Source of the DNA: Methanocaldococcus vulcanius M7
GTDB taxonomy: Archaea > AGJL01 > Methanococci > Methanococcales > Methanocaldococcaceae
NCBI RefSeq assembly: GCF_000024625.1
Contig: NC_013407.1
Location: forward strand, 558,001 to 622,000
Reading direction: 5' to 3'
DNA length: 64,000 bases
The notes below the pieces were generated by a model. The model was not told the DNA's origin. It did no database searches and was given only the letters and a program-made list of their open reading frames with translations. Position 1 is the stretch's first letter. The number at the start of each line of letters is the position of its first letter. The translations under genes were made by a program, and so were the position numbers. Below, piece by piece: positions 1-8,686 of this stretch.

Positions 1-26
1 CTCGGGTTCAAATCCCGACCCCCGCG
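1..26 (+). tRNA. 3' end of a tRNA gene cut by the window edge (possibly tRNA-Ser)
   Basis: Bases 2-18 fold as a perfect 5-bp T stem (TCGGG with CCCGA) around the invariant loop TTCAAAT. The next seven bases, CCCCCGC, are the 3' strand of an acceptor stem, followed by a G discriminator at 26. CCA is not encoded. The 5' acceptor strand must read close to GCGGGGG. G73 argues for Ser over Leu in archaea, but the anticodon lies outside the window, so the identity is a guess. Confidence 0.85.
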
Positions 27-230
27 TCATCTATTTTAGGTTTTTATTTATTTTTATTATTTTTTAATTTTTATTATTTTAGGTATTAAGTTTTGAAGGG
101 ATTTATTTTGCTATTTTTATAGATGAGCTAAAATCTTTGCACTTCTATCTTCATTGCAAACCAAAAACTTTTTTTATTAAAAAGGGATATTAATTATCTA
201 CAATAAAATTAACATTATGGTGAGTTCATC

Positions 231-2867
231 ATGGAGATGCCAAAGGACTATAATATAGAAGTCGAAAAACAGATACAGAAAAAATGGGAAGAAAGTAAAA
301 TCTATAAGTTTGATGAAGAGAGTAATAAACCACCTTATATTATAGATACCCCACCACCATATCCAACTGGGAGATTACACTTAGGACATGCGTTAAATTG
401 GACTTATATAGATATAATAGCAAGATACAAGAGAATGAAGGGTTTTAACGTTTTATTTCCACAGGGCTGGGATTGTCATGGATTGCCAACAGAGGTTAAA
501 GTTGAAGAGATACACGGCATAACAAAATCAGATGTTGATAGGCATAAATTTAGAGAGTTGTGTATTGAATTAACAAAGGAAAACATCGAAAAAATGAGAA
601 GACAGATGAAATCCTTGGGAATTTCTATTGATTGGGATAGAGAGTATATAACAATGACTCCTGACTATATTAAAAAATCCCAAACTGCCTTTGTTAGAAT
701 GTATAAAGATGGATTAATTTATAGAGGTAAGTTTCCAGTAAATTGGTGTCCAAGATGTCAGACAGCAATTGCCTTTGCAGAAGTTGAGTATAAAGAAAGA
801 GAAAGCAAATTAAACTATATAAAATTTCCAGCAGTTGATGGAAACGGATATTTATTGATAGCTACAACAAGACCTGAACTTATGGCGGCATGTGTTGCTA
901 TATTAGTTCATCCAGAGGATGAGAGATATAAGCATTTAATCGAAAAAGAGTTTATAGTTCCATTGTTTGGGCATAAGGTTAAGTTGTTAGCTGATGAGGA
1001 TGTAGAGAAGGAGTTTGGAACTGGAGCGGTTATGGTTTGTACATTTGGGGATAAGACAGACGTTTTATGGGTTAATAGGCATAAATTGGAGATTAAGAAG
1101 GCAATTGATGAGAAAGGAAAATTAACAGAAATAGCTGGAAAATATAAAGGGCTAAAAACAGAGGAAGCAAGAAAGAAGATTATTGATGACTTAAAGAAAG
1201 AGGGTTATTTAGTTAAGCAAGAACCAATAAAACAGAATGTTGGTGTTTGTTGGAGATGTAAAACACCAATTGAAATTATTGTTACTGAGCAGTGGTTCGT
1301 TAATGTTAGAAAGCTAATTCCAAAGGTTAGAGAGGTAGCTGATGAAATTAAATGGGTTCCAGAGCACATGAAAATTAGATTGCTGAATTGGATTAAAGAT
1401 ATGGATTGGGATTGGGTTATAAGTAGGCAGAGAATCTTTGCTACACCAATTCCAGTTTGGTACTGTAAAAAATGTGGAAATGTAGTTGTTGCTAAGGAAG
1501 AGGATCTACCAGTGGATCCAACAAAAACAAGTTATGTTTGTGATAAGTGTGGCAGTAAGGACTTAATCCCAGAAACAGATGTTTTGGATACATGGATGGA
1601 CTCTTCAATAACACCGATGGTTATAACAAAGTGGTTGGATGATGATAAATTCTTTGAAAAGCATTATCCAGTCCAATTAAGACCACAAGGGCATGACATA
1701 ATTAGAACTTGGGCATTCTATACAATAATTAAATCAGTAGCTTTAACCAATAAAAAGCCATGGGAAGAGATCGTTATAAACGGAATGGTGTTTGGAGAAG
1801 ATGGGCATAAGATGAGTAAGAGTAGGGGAAATGTTGTAGAGCCAGATGAAATTATATCTAAGTATGGAGCAGATGCTTTACGACTGTGGGCAAGCAACAG
1901 CGTTGTTGGGGATGACGTCCAATTCTTATGGAAGGAAATTGATTATGCTTACAGATTTTTGAGAAAGTTCTGGAATGCTTGTAGATTTGCTAAGATGCAC
2001 ATAAGTGATGACATTATTGATGAATTAAAAAAACCAGTTGAAATTAAAAATCCAGTTGATTTATGGATTTTGAGTAAATTGCAGAGATTAATTGAGAGAG
2101 TTGATAAGGACTTAGAGAATTATAGGTTTAATACAATAGTTGAGATTTATAAGTTTGTTTGGCATGAGTTCTGTGATAACTACATAGAAATGGTTAAATA
2201 TCGATTGTATGGAGATGATGAAGAGGCAAAGAAAGAAGCAAGATGGACATTATACTATGTAATTGATAAGATCGTTAGATTGCTGTCTCCATTTGCCCCA
2301 CACTTCTCTGACTATATGGCTGATATTTATAAAATAGACAATCTCCACTTCTCATTCCCAGAGGTTGATGAGAGATTTATAAATGAAGAAGCAGAGAAAT
2401 TTGGGGAAATAGCTAAAAATACAGTTATTTCAATTAGAAGATTTAAGGCAAATTCAGGAATGGCTTTAAACGCCCCATTAAAATACGTTGAGATTTATAC
2501 AGAGGATGAAGAGACATATTTGGCTTTAAATAAAACAGCTGAAGATATTAAAGGAACATTGAAGATTGAAGAGCTTAAAATAATTAAAGGAAAACCAGCC
2601 CTTGAATCTAAGATTGTTGAAATAATCCCAGACAAATCAAAGATAGGGCCAGAGTTTAAGAAGAATGCAAAGGCAGTTATGGATTTAATTAAAGAGGCAG
2701 ATGAAGAGACACTTGAAAAGATAATTAATGAGGGCTTAGAAACGGAATATGGGGTTATTAGGAAAGAGCATATTAAAGATGTCAAAAGAGCTTTATTCTG
2801 TGAAGGAGAGGAAGTTGATTCAGTAGATATTGAAGGAGTTTTAGCAATAGCAATAATTAGGAAATAA
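231..2867 (+). CDS. valS: valyl-tRNA synthetase
   Basis: Class I aminoacyl-tRNA synthetase of 878 residues that charges tRNA-Val in the cytoplasm. The ATP-site signatures are HLGH at residues 50-53 and KMSKS at about 527-531. Between them lies the CP1 editing domain with zinc-type CxxC pairs (NWCPRC, CWRC, CKKCGN, CDKCGS). The C-terminal third is the helical anticodon-binding domain. Length fits archaeal ValRS. The ATG at 231 has GGTGAG at 219-224, six bases upstream; a second ATG at 237 is too far from it. The gene stands alone between the tRNA and the convergent ilvE. Confidence 0.97.
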   Translation: MEMPKDYNIEVEKQIQKKWEESKIYKFDEESNKPPYIIDTPPPYPTGRLHLGHALNWTYIDIIARYKRMKGFNVLFPQGWDCHGLPTEVKVEEIHGITKSDVDRHKFRELCIELTKENIEKMRRQMKSLGISIDWDREYITMTPDYIKKSQTAFVRMYKDGLIYRGKFPVNWCPRCQTAIAFAEVEYKERESKLNYIKFPAVDGNGYLLIATTRPELMAACVAILVHPEDERYKHLIEKEFIVPLFGHKVKLLADEDVEKEFGTGAVMVCTFGDKTDVLWVNRHKLEIKKAIDEKGKLTEIAGKYKGLKTEEARKKIIDDLKKEGYLVKQEPIKQNVGVCWRCKTPIEIIVTEQWFVNVRKLIPKVREVADEIKWVPEHMKIRLLNWIKDMDWDWVISRQRIFATPIPVWYCKKCGNVVVAKEEDLPVDPTKTSYVCDKCGSKDLIPETDVLDTWMDSSITPMVITKWLDDDKFFEKHYPVQLRPQGHDIIRTWAFYTIIKSVALTNKKPWEEIVINGMVFGEDGHKMSKSRGNVVEPDEIISKYGADALRLWASNSVVGDDVQFLWKEIDYAYRFLRKFWNACRFAKMHISDDIIDELKKPVEIKNPVDLWILSKLQRLIERVDKDLENYRFNTIVEIYKFVWHEFCDNYIEMVKYRLYGDDEEAKKEARWTLYYVIDKIVRLLSPFAPHFSDYMADIYKIDNLHFSFPEVDERFINEEAEKFGEIAKNTVISIRRFKANSGMALNAPLKYVEIYTEDEETYLALNKTAEDIKGTLKIEELKIIKGKPALESKIVEIIPDKSKIGPEFKKNAKAVMDLIKEADEETLEKIINEGLETEYGVIRKEHIKDVKRALFCEGEEVDSVDIEGVLAIAIIRK

Positions 2868-2940
2868 AAAATATAATATAAATAAATATAACGAAAAAAA
2901 ATGGGAAAATATATCAAAGACAAAAAACATTAAAATAAAA

Positions 2941-2967
2941 TAATTTTTTACTTTCTTTTTTATTTTT
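2941..2967 (+). terminator. T-rich tract after valS
   Basis: After the valS stop the + strand runs through an A-rich stretch into three runs of T (from 2943 to 2967), with no hairpin. Oligo-T tracts are the usual intrinsic terminators of archaeal RNA polymerase. The tract overlaps the stop region of the convergent ilvE. Confidence 0.4.
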
Positions 2968-3833
2968 TATTCATCATAGACCTTTATTCCCCATTTTGTT
3001 CTTATCTCTTTAAATTTCTCTTTTAATTTTTTGGTTATTTCTCCAACTTGTTTATTATTTATCACTCTACCATCTATTTCAAAGACAGGCACTATCTCAG
3101 CAGCTGTTCCTGTTATAAAGAGCTCATCAGCAGTGTATAAGTCATGTAAAGTTAATGGCTCTTCAACAACCTCTATTCCTTCTTCTTTAGCTAATTTTAT
3201 AACAACATCCCTTGTAATTCCTTTTAAAATACTTTGATAGACAGGAGGGGTTTTTAAAACTCCATTTTTAACTATAAATATGTTATCTCCAGTTCCTTCA
3301 ACAACAAAGCCCTTATCATCCAATAAAAATGCCTCATTAACTCCTGCATAATTTGCTTGGATCTTTGCTAAAACACTGTTTAAGTAGTTGAGGGACTTAA
3401 CTGCTGGATTTAAAACATCTACTGGCAATCTTCTAACTGAAACGGTTATGACTCTAATTCCCTCCTCTCCCAACAAAGGAGGCATAGGAATTGCTATACA
3501 GAAAATCGTTGGCTTTCCACACTTTCTTGGGTCTAATCCTAAATCACCGACTCCTCTTGTTATAACCAATCTTATATAAGCATCTTTTAGATTATTAACT
3601 CTCAATGTCTCTAAGACAACATCAATCATCTCCTCTTTTGTTAATGGAATATCTATGCAGAGGGACTTTGCTGAATCATACAGACGATCTATATGCTCTT
3701 TCAACATAAAAACAACGCCATCATAAGACCTAATTCCTTCAAAAATTCCATCTCCATACAACAGACCATGATCAAATACGGAAATTTTTGCATCTTCTTC
3801 TTCAACAAATTTTCCGTTTAAATAGATCTTCAT
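2967..3833 (-). CDS. ilvE: branched-chain amino acid aminotransferase
   Basis: Fold-type IV PLP transaminase of 288 residues, catalysing the last step of Val, Leu and Ile synthesis with glutamate as amino donor. The N terminus (YLNGKFVEEEDAKISVFDHG), the GDGIFEG loop, the PLP-lysine segment VKSLNYLNS and the GTAAEIVPV phosphate loop are all present. GGTGAG precedes the ATG. A TATA-like TTTATATA on the minus strand (3883-3890) lies about 50 bases before the start. IlvC is encoded at 47502-48494 of the same window. LeuB-type paralogues of this fold are excluded by the transaminase motifs. Confidence 0.94.
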   Translation of the reverse strand: MKIYLNGKFVEEEDAKISVFDHGLLYGDGIFEGIRSYDGVVFMLKEHIDRLYDSAKSLCIDIPLTKEEMIDVVLETLRVNNLKDAYIRLVITRGVGDLGLDPRKCGKPTIFCIAIPMPPLLGEEGIRVITVSVRRLPVDVLNPAVKSLNYLNSVLAKIQANYAGVNEAFLLDDKGFVVEGTGDNIFIVKNGVLKTPPVYQSILKGITRDVVIKLAKEEGIEVVEEPLTLHDLYTADELFITGTAAEIVPVFEIDGRVINNKQVGEITKKLKEKFKEIRTKWGIKVYDE

Positions 3834-3939
3834 AACCTCACCTTTGTTAAATTGTCAAAATAAAAATAAAAGAGGGACGTGGTATATAAATTTAAGTATA
3901 GGGTGAGTAATATGTTTATAGAGAGTAAATGGGTTTTTC

Positions 3940-4083
3940 CTAAATTTGATATAATTTAAGGTAATTTTTTAGCATATCCCCAAGAGCTTTTTTAATAACT
4001 ACGAAAAAAATAAAACTGTGTGGATTTTTTAATATTGATATAAATGCTTTCTTAAATAAGTCATTTTCATCCTCAAAATTCAT
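3940..4083 (-). CDS. small 47-residue protein coupled to the upstream membrane protein gene
   Basis: A short frame beginning MNFEDENDLFKKAF and ending LKLYQI. Its ATG overlaps the TGA of the UPF0132 gene at 4080-4454 as ATGA, the classic translational-coupling arrangement, which also occurs at 5930-5933 in this same run. GAGG lies eight bases before the ATG. The product has an acidic start, a short hydrophobic stretch (FIFFVVIKKAL) and a basic tail. I recognise no family. It is the last gene of the minus-strand block. It could be a chance frame, but the overlap makes that less likely. Confidence 0.5.
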   Translation of the reverse strand: MNFEDENDLFKKAFISILKNPHSFIFFVVIKKALGDMLKNYLKLYQI

Positions 4084-4454
4084 GTTATCATCCTCTCAGC
4101 AATATTTCCAATTATTGGGAGTTTAAATTTTTCTCCACCAGATGCTTTGTAAGCTCCGACAATGCACAATATAACATATACAATAAGCCAAACTATTAAA
4201 AAGCAATAAAATGCATTATCAAGCAGTGGTGGCGTGGAATACATGAGATATAATCCAAAGTAAAGATATATTGTGGCAATTCCGGTTCCAACCAGTAAAT
4301 AGATTACAACCAATAATAAGGCCTGTAAAGAATGAAATTTAATGAATCCATTTTTATTAAATATAATTAAAAACAACAACGGCACTACAAACAATAAAAT
4401 AAACGTTGAGAGGTAAGATAATGAAGCAACAATATTTTCTGTTTTAATATTCAT
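4080..4454 (-). CDS. UPF0132/Tic20-like four-helix membrane protein (paralogue 1)
   Basis: A 124-residue protein with about four hydrophobic helices. It has the family hallmark of a charged turn followed by KFHSLQALLLV (residues 39-49) and a C-terminal GAYKASGG then LPIIGNIAERMI. Function in this family is unknown. GGTGAAATT precedes the ATG. The gene follows its paralogue at 4464-4910 by 9 bases and overlaps a 47-codon frame downstream. Bases 4090-4118 are identical to 5958-5986 in the third paralogue, pointing to recent duplication or gene conversion. Confidence 0.8.
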   Translation of the reverse strand: MNIKTENIVASLSYLSTFILLFVVPLLFLIIFNKNGFIKFHSLQALLLVVIYLLVGTGIATIYLYFGLYLMYSTPPLLDNAFYCFLIVWLIVYVILCIVGAYKASGGEKFKLPIIGNIAERMIT

Positions 4455-4463
4455 AATTTCACC

Positions 4464-4910
4464 TTATTTATTTAATGAAATCATTATTTTTTCAATAATT
4501 TTTCTTATTAATGGGATTTTGAACTCATAACCTACAATCACTGCATTAAATCCTACAATAAATGGAATTATCACAACGAACAATGAAAATAATCCAATAC
4601 TTCCTATGATACTTTCAATTAACTTTGAAGAACTATGGGAATTTAAAAAATAATCAATGTAATAATAAAACAATAACCAATAAACTACTGTCCCAAATAT
4701 AAAAACTACTAAAATTATTAAAAATAAAAATAATGCCTGTAATGAGTGAAATACAATAAATCTATTTTTTCTAAACGATATAAGGAAGATTATCGGAACT
4801 ATTAAAGGAAATATTGGAACAAGAATATGAGAAACAATTATCTGAATTATCAAAGACAACAAAATTAGGAGATAAATCGATGAAGCGATAATATTTTCTT
4901 TTATTTCCAT
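4464..4910 (-). CDS. UPF0132/Tic20-like membrane protein (paralogue 2, divergent)
   Basis: A 148-residue protein with about four hydrophobic helices and the same FRKNRF-xVFHSLQALFLF turn as its neighbours. Its C terminus has diverged: the GAYKASGG motif reads GFNAVIVGYEFKIPLIRK. GAGGTGGAATT precedes the ATG. It lies in the co-oriented minus-strand run between the exported protein gene 4941-5933 and paralogue 1. No function can be assigned beyond an integral membrane protein. Confidence 0.75.
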   Translation of the reverse strand: MEIKENIIASSIYLLILLSLIIQIIVSHILVPIFPLIVPIIFLISFRKNRFIVFHSLQALFLFLIILVVFIFGTVVYWLLFYYYIDYFLNSHSSSKLIESIIGSIGLFSLFVVIIPFIVGFNAVIVGYEFKIPLIRKIIEKIMISLNK

Positions 4911-4940
4911 AATTCCACCTCAAAAATAAAAAATTAAATA

Positions 4941-5933
4941 TTATCCAGTAACATCTTCTTGATTTATGAATAGTATTTTCTTTTCGTGATATAGTTCATT
5001 AATATATTGTTTTGATAGTTTTGCATCGATTATTGCAATGGCTTTTCCTGTTGAGTAAAAGGTTATTTCTCCAGATGTATTTTTGGAGATAATTTCATAA
5101 TATGCGTTATTTGTATAATATCCATAATATTTTGGATAGTATCCTAAAAAGTCCTTTGAATATATTAAATGCCCTTTTGCCTTTTGCTCTATACTGTAAT
5201 TTTTTGGAGTTTCAACACCTGTATATTTTGTTAAAGATTTAAGTAATTCATCGACTTCATCTTCAAAAATAAACAGTTCATATTTCTTTCTAATTTTATC
5301 AAACTCTTCAGAAATGTTCTTTTTATAATTTATGACCTTTCTTTTATATTCTTCACTGTATCCTATTTTTTGTGGGATCAAAATTCTAACATAGTCCAAA
5401 GTTCCGTTAAACTCTATCTTATACTTCAATTTGTATATGTTGTTTCCAGTTTTTGTAATATTTGCTTCTATAAACTTTCCATAAGGATATACAGGAGGAT
5501 TCTTAAATATACAATACATTGGAAGAATTGTGTAGGTTTTTGAACTTAAAGAGATATTTTTAACCTCAATTATATTGTTATTAAAATTAATCATATCCCT
5601 ACTCCAATTAACTTTTACAAATTTATACCCTTTCGGAGCATAGTCCTTAACATTCGGAGATAAAAATCTATAATCAACGATTATGATTTCAGTGTTGTTT
5701 ATAATCTCTTTAGGAATTTCCTCTACTATTGGAGCAGTTCTATTAACCTCATAAGGATTGTATATGATGTATGCGATTAAACACCCATAGTTATCTAAAT
5801 ACTGATACACTACATCAAAGTGAGTTGCTGAAATTGTAGGAACTCCTCTATCAACTGGAACCGTTAGATAATAACCAATAAACACTGCTATTGAAAAAAT
5901 AAAAAGAAAAAGAAATAGGTTTTTATTCTTCAT
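4941..5933 (-). CDS. membrane-anchored or exported protein of unknown function
   Basis: A 330-residue protein starting MKNKNLFLFLFIFSIAVFIGYYL, a signal anchor (about residues 5-23), followed by a soluble extracellular part rich in Tyr, Asn and NxS/T sequons. I recognise no family. Residues 195-235 are charged and may form a coiled coil. The start ATG overlaps the stop of the paralogue-3 gene as ATGA, with GGTGG just before it, so translation is probably coupled to that membrane protein. Sitting between UPF0132 paralogues suggests a joint envelope role, which is inference. Confidence 0.75.
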   Translation of the reverse strand: MKNKNLFLFLFIFSIAVFIGYYLTVPVDRGVPTISATHFDVVYQYLDNYGCLIAYIIYNPYEVNRTAPIVEEIPKEIINNTEIIIVDYRFLSPNVKDYAPKGYKFVKVNWSRDMINFNNNIIEVKNISLSSKTYTILPMYCIFKNPPVYPYGKFIEANITKTGNNIYKLKYKIEFNGTLDYVRILIPQKIGYSEEYKRKVINYKKNISEEFDKIRKKYELFIFEDEVDELLKSLTKYTGVETPKNYSIEQKAKGHLIYSKDFLGYYPKYYGYYTNNAYYEIISKNTSGEITFYSTGKAIAIIDAKLSKQYINELYHEKKILFINQEDVTG

Positions 5934-6316
5934 GATTCCACCAATAATAGTTTGACGATCCTCTCAGCAATATTTCCAATTATTGGAAATTTGAACCATT
6001 TTCCTCCAGATGCTTTATAAGCTCCAAATAAGAGAGATATAAAAAATCCATAAACATAAATAGCACATAAAATCATTAATAAATCGAAATTTCCATTGTT
6101 TATTAAATAATTTAGAATGTATTCTTTATTCGTTAAAAGTTCCATTGCAATAATATAAAATATCAGTTGAATAAAAAATGCTTGGATTGAATGGAATAAG
6201 ATAAATTTGCTCTTTCTAAAAACAATTATAAAGATTAATGGGGCAAAGACAGGAAACACAAAGAATGAGAGATAAGATAAAGCTGATAAAATATGTTCTG
6301 TATTTAGGTTTTTCAT
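5930..6316 (-). CDS. UPF0132/Tic20-like membrane protein (paralogue 3)
   Basis: A 128-residue protein with about four hydrophobic segments, the turn FRKSKFILFHSIQAFF, and the C-terminal GAYKASGG then FPIIGNIAERIV, almost the same as paralogue 1. GGTGATAAAAA precedes the ATG. The last four bases overlap the start of the exported-protein gene (ATGA). The nucleotide identity with paralogue 1 over 29 bases at the 3' end exceeds what the rest of the two genes would suggest. Confidence 0.8.
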   Translation of the reverse strand: MKNLNTEHILSALSYLSFFVFPVFAPLIFIIVFRKSKFILFHSIQAFFIQLIFYIIAMELLTNKEYILNYLINNGNFDLLMILCAIYVYGFFISLLFGAYKASGGKWFKFPIIGNIAERIVKLLLVES

Positions 6317-6342
6317 TTTTTATCACCATTTTAAATCTAAAA

Positions 6343-6780
6343 TCATTTTTTAAAATTTATACACAATACTGTTGTATATGATAATAATATCAAAAATATG
6401 GCAGTTATTTTTATGAAAAACACAAGTAGTGGATTACTTTTTCCAATTAGATAATCACCAATTACTAAAAGAGCGGTAGATAATGACATGACAACAATTG
6501 GGATCATTACAAACAACCACGCCATTATTAAAAAATTTACAACCTCTTTTTTTCTTTCTTTATTTTTAAAATAAGTTCCAATACTTATAAGCAAAAATAG
6601 TATAAACCATCCAATTAATATACCAACAGCTTCATACAGTATGGAATAAACTCCCTTAGAAAAATAAGAAGAACCATAACCACAGGCGTAATATATAACT
6701 CCAATAAATGAAATGGTGCTTCCAATAAATTTTAAAGTTGATTTTATGCATTTTAAGTGTTGTTTTATTTCATTTAACAT
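6343..6780 (-). CDS. integral membrane protein, four helices, unknown family
   Basis: A 145-residue protein beginning MLNEIKQHLKCIKSTLKFIG. Hydrophobic stretches lie near residues 15-35, 48-70, 85-108 and 115-140. The in-frame ATG twelve bases upstream (6792) is less likely because GGTGG then sits inside the coding region, at the right distance before 6780. I recognise no family. It is co-oriented with the neighbouring membrane protein genes, 26 bases before paralogue 3. Confidence 0.65.
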   Translation of the reverse strand: MLNEIKQHLKCIKSTLKFIGSTISFIGVIYYACGYGSSYFSKGVYSILYEAVGILIGWFILFLLISIGTYFKNKERKKEVVNFLIMAWLFVMIPIVVMSLSTALLVIGDYLIGKSNPLLVFFIKITAIFLILLSYTTVLCINFKK

Positions 6781-6904
6781 TAATTCCACCATTAGATAAT
6801 TTAGAAATTAATAAAAATTATCATTTTCAATGTTCGGCAGATTTTTGCTCATTTTTACCACTCTTGCTAAGATGGCATTATTATTACGAAATTTAATTGA
6901 ATGC

Positions 6905-7036
6905 TTAGTTTTTAAAGTATTTCTTACTAAGTTTGATTATTATAAGTGCTAAACTAACAATTATCATTGAAATAATGAGGATTTGTAAAATTATTATTAA
7001 CATAAGTTGAATGACAGGCAGGACATCGTTGAGCAT
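6905..7036 (-). CDS. 43-residue single-helix membrane microprotein
   Basis: The frame begins MLNDVLPVIQLMLIIILQ, continues as one long run of Ile, Leu and Val to about residue 34, and ends in a basic tail (KLSKKYFKN). GTGAT lies five bases before the ATG. The pattern of a hydrophobic helix followed by lysines fits an N-out, C-in microprotein. It fills the gap between two membrane protein genes on the same strand, which supports a real gene, but AT-rich DNA can yield such frames by chance. Confidence 0.5.
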   Translation of the reverse strand: MLNDVLPVIQLMLIIILQILIISMIIVSLALIIIKLSKKYFKN

Positions 7037-7083
7037 ACATTATCACTATATCTAATTATTTTGGTTCATGAAAACCCCCTGCC

Positions 7084-7473
7084 TCAAACATAGTTGGCAT
7101 TTGATTTAACAAACTCCACTGCCATAAGTCCATATACGCCTAATAACCGAAACAAAAATAATGAAGAAAGATACTTGTAATATGTAACTCCTGAATGCAA
7201 ATCTAATCCATTATGAATCTCAAATAACAATATTAATATTGACCCAATCACAAATGCTATGTCGGCTCTAAAAAGGGTTTTAAGTTGTTTATTATTAGAC
7301 ACTATCAAAAATCCAGCTAAGATAGTGGTTGGAAGTATAATCTGGGTAATTTGCTCAATGAAAAAATGCAATAAACCATTGGAAATTACAAAGGAACTTA
7401 ATATTGATAATATCATTGTAGATACACATAAAAATATTGCCAACAATACTCCAATAAACAATTTTTTTGACAT
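7084..7473 (-). CDS. integral membrane protein, four helices, candidate partner or immunity protein
   Basis: A 129-residue protein (MSKKLFIGVLLAIFLCVSTM) with four hydrophobic helices and short loops, including a central NNKQLKTLFRAD basic turn. GGTGAAAAC precedes the ATG. No family recognised. It starts 46 bases downstream of the stop of the exported protein at 7519-8397, so the two are probably co-transcribed. An immunity or export role for that product is only an inference from the arrangement. Confidence 0.65.
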   Translation of the reverse strand: MSKKLFIGVLLAIFLCVSTMILSILSSFVISNGLLHFFIEQITQIILPTTILAGFLIVSNNKQLKTLFRADIAFVIGSILILLFEIHNGLDLHSGVTYYKYLSSLFLFRLLGVYGLMAVEFVKSNANYV

Positions 7474-7518
7474 GTTTTCACCTTGTCACCAAAAATAAAA
7501 AATTAAGTATGAAATATA

Positions 7519-8397
7519 TTAAGGATGGGGTTCTCCGATTCCTCCTATGTCTTTAATTACATAAGGTCCGATTCTTTCATAAGAATACCAAAAACCAAGT
7601 CCCCATACATACCAAATACATCCGTTTTCGTCTTCAATAGCGGACATTCCATGGTTCATTATAATATCAGTCACTGCACTTGAAATTCCACCATACACCA
7701 CAGCGGCAGACCCCTCCGTAGCTAGACCGACTAAAATCCCCACTATTGCCCCAATAACAGCTGGAGCATCATTTGAATATACTTGTGCAAGATGTATATG
7801 GTAAAGTCTGTTTCCGTGAATAACCTTAGTATTCCATGGTTCTATACCATAATAATCGTAGTCAGGGTGTGCATATTTAATACCTCTACCCTCTACATAA
7901 TAAACTCCATCCCACCAGTAGTGTGTTGTAGTGTATGACATTGGTAATATATTTCCTATTTTTGCATTTACTTTCATATCCTTGAGTTTCTTTTTATTTA
8001 TCTCCATTGCCTTTTTTAGTGTCATTCCTTTTTCAATAGGGTTGTAGAAGGTTTTTATTGTTTTGAATTTTTTACCATTCATATACATTTCAGTTAAATA
8101 AGTATCCTTTACTTTTTTAGTTATGAATTTGTAGTTTATTGTTTTTCCTGTTTTCTTATCTTTTATTTGAAGAGTAGCAACTTTCCCATCTGTATGGTAT
8201 TTTATTATTACTCCATTAACTTCAACTATCTGCTCTGTTGGCGTCTTTTTTAGTATTTTAATATCTACCTTCTCCACACCAACTGGCTTTTTACTTACCT
8301 CTGACAAGCTCGTTGATGTAGCAAAAACGCTCCCTACAACGCATAGCATAGCCACTAAGGCAAAAATTTTAAATATTCCTTTGCTCCATAGTTTCAT
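7519..8397 (-). CDS. exported protein with a Gly-rich hydrophobic C-terminal segment (bacteriocin-like architecture)
   Basis: A 292-residue protein with a clear Sec signal peptide (residues 1-27, cleavage after VFA). Residues 40-120 are a Lys/Thr-rich, beta-strand-like part. An aromatic segment (THYWWDGVYYVEG) lies near residue 160. Residues 211-247 form a Gly/Ala/Val-rich hydrophobic stretch (APAVIGAIVGILVGLA), followed by another aromatic segment (WYVWGLGFWYSY). Long precursors with a Gly-rich amphipathic C terminus are seen in some archaeocins such as halocin C8, but no sequence match is claimed. GAGGGG precedes the ATG. It is the first gene of the minus-strand block. Confidence 0.7.
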   Translation of the reverse strand: MKLWSKGIFKIFALVAMLCVVGSVFATSTSLSEVSKKPVGVEKVDIKILKKTPTEQIVEVNGVIIKYHTDGKVATLQIKDKKTGKTINYKFITKKVKDTYLTEMYMNGKKFKTIKTFYNPIEKGMTLKKAMEINKKKLKDMKVNAKIGNILPMSYTTTHYWWDGVYYVEGRGIKYAHPDYDYYGIEPWNTKVIHGNRLYHIHLAQVYSNDAPAVIGAIVGILVGLATEGSAAVVYGGISSAVTDIIMNHGMSAIEDENGCIWYVWGLGFWYSYERIGPYVIKDIGGIGEPHP

Positions 8398-8686
8398 AAT
8401 ACCCCTCTTTATTTGGTAGTTGGGCTTTATTTGGCTCCGCCTCTATACAGAGGCATCATCGCCAGCTATTTTTTACTTTACCTTTGTAAAGTTATATTTA
8501 TCAATCCTTTGATAGTTTTATCTTAACTTTTTAATATTTAAACCTTACTAAGTAGTGTTGTTTTAATCTGAAACAACTAAAAACAACTTAGTAAAGTACA
8601 AAAAGAGAGATATTAAAGTTCTCAATAAGATAAAAAACCTAAAAAATTAATTTTTAAAAAAATCAAAACTAAAATAGATAGTTTAT
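8398..8686 (-). promoter_or_regulatory. upstream region of the exported-protein gene with inverted repeats and a repeat-element remnant
   Basis: TTACTAAGT (8545-8553) is repeated in inverted form as ACTTAGTAA (8586-8594). Nested inside is GTTGTTT (8557-8563) with AAACAAC (8571-8577), a 7-bp hairpin. Nearer the gene, GCCTCT (8439-8444) pairs with AGAGGC (8449-8454). The 13 bases 8449-8461 are identical to 31726-31738 in the dispersed element, so this looks like a truncated copy. An AT-rich ATATTTATC stretch near 8491-8502 could serve as a TATA box in either direction. Confidence 0.5.

Noticed and set aside
3912-3959. 15-codon frame with a good GGGTGAG site after a TATA-like box on the plus strand
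   Set aside because: It is very short, overlaps the end of the 47-codon gene on the other strand, and the TATA box is better explained as the ilvE promoter on the minus strand.
6847-6890. 14-codon minus-strand frame (MSKNLPNIENDNFY) with GTGG upstream
   Set aside because: Too short to separate from chance, and the peptide has no distinctive feature.
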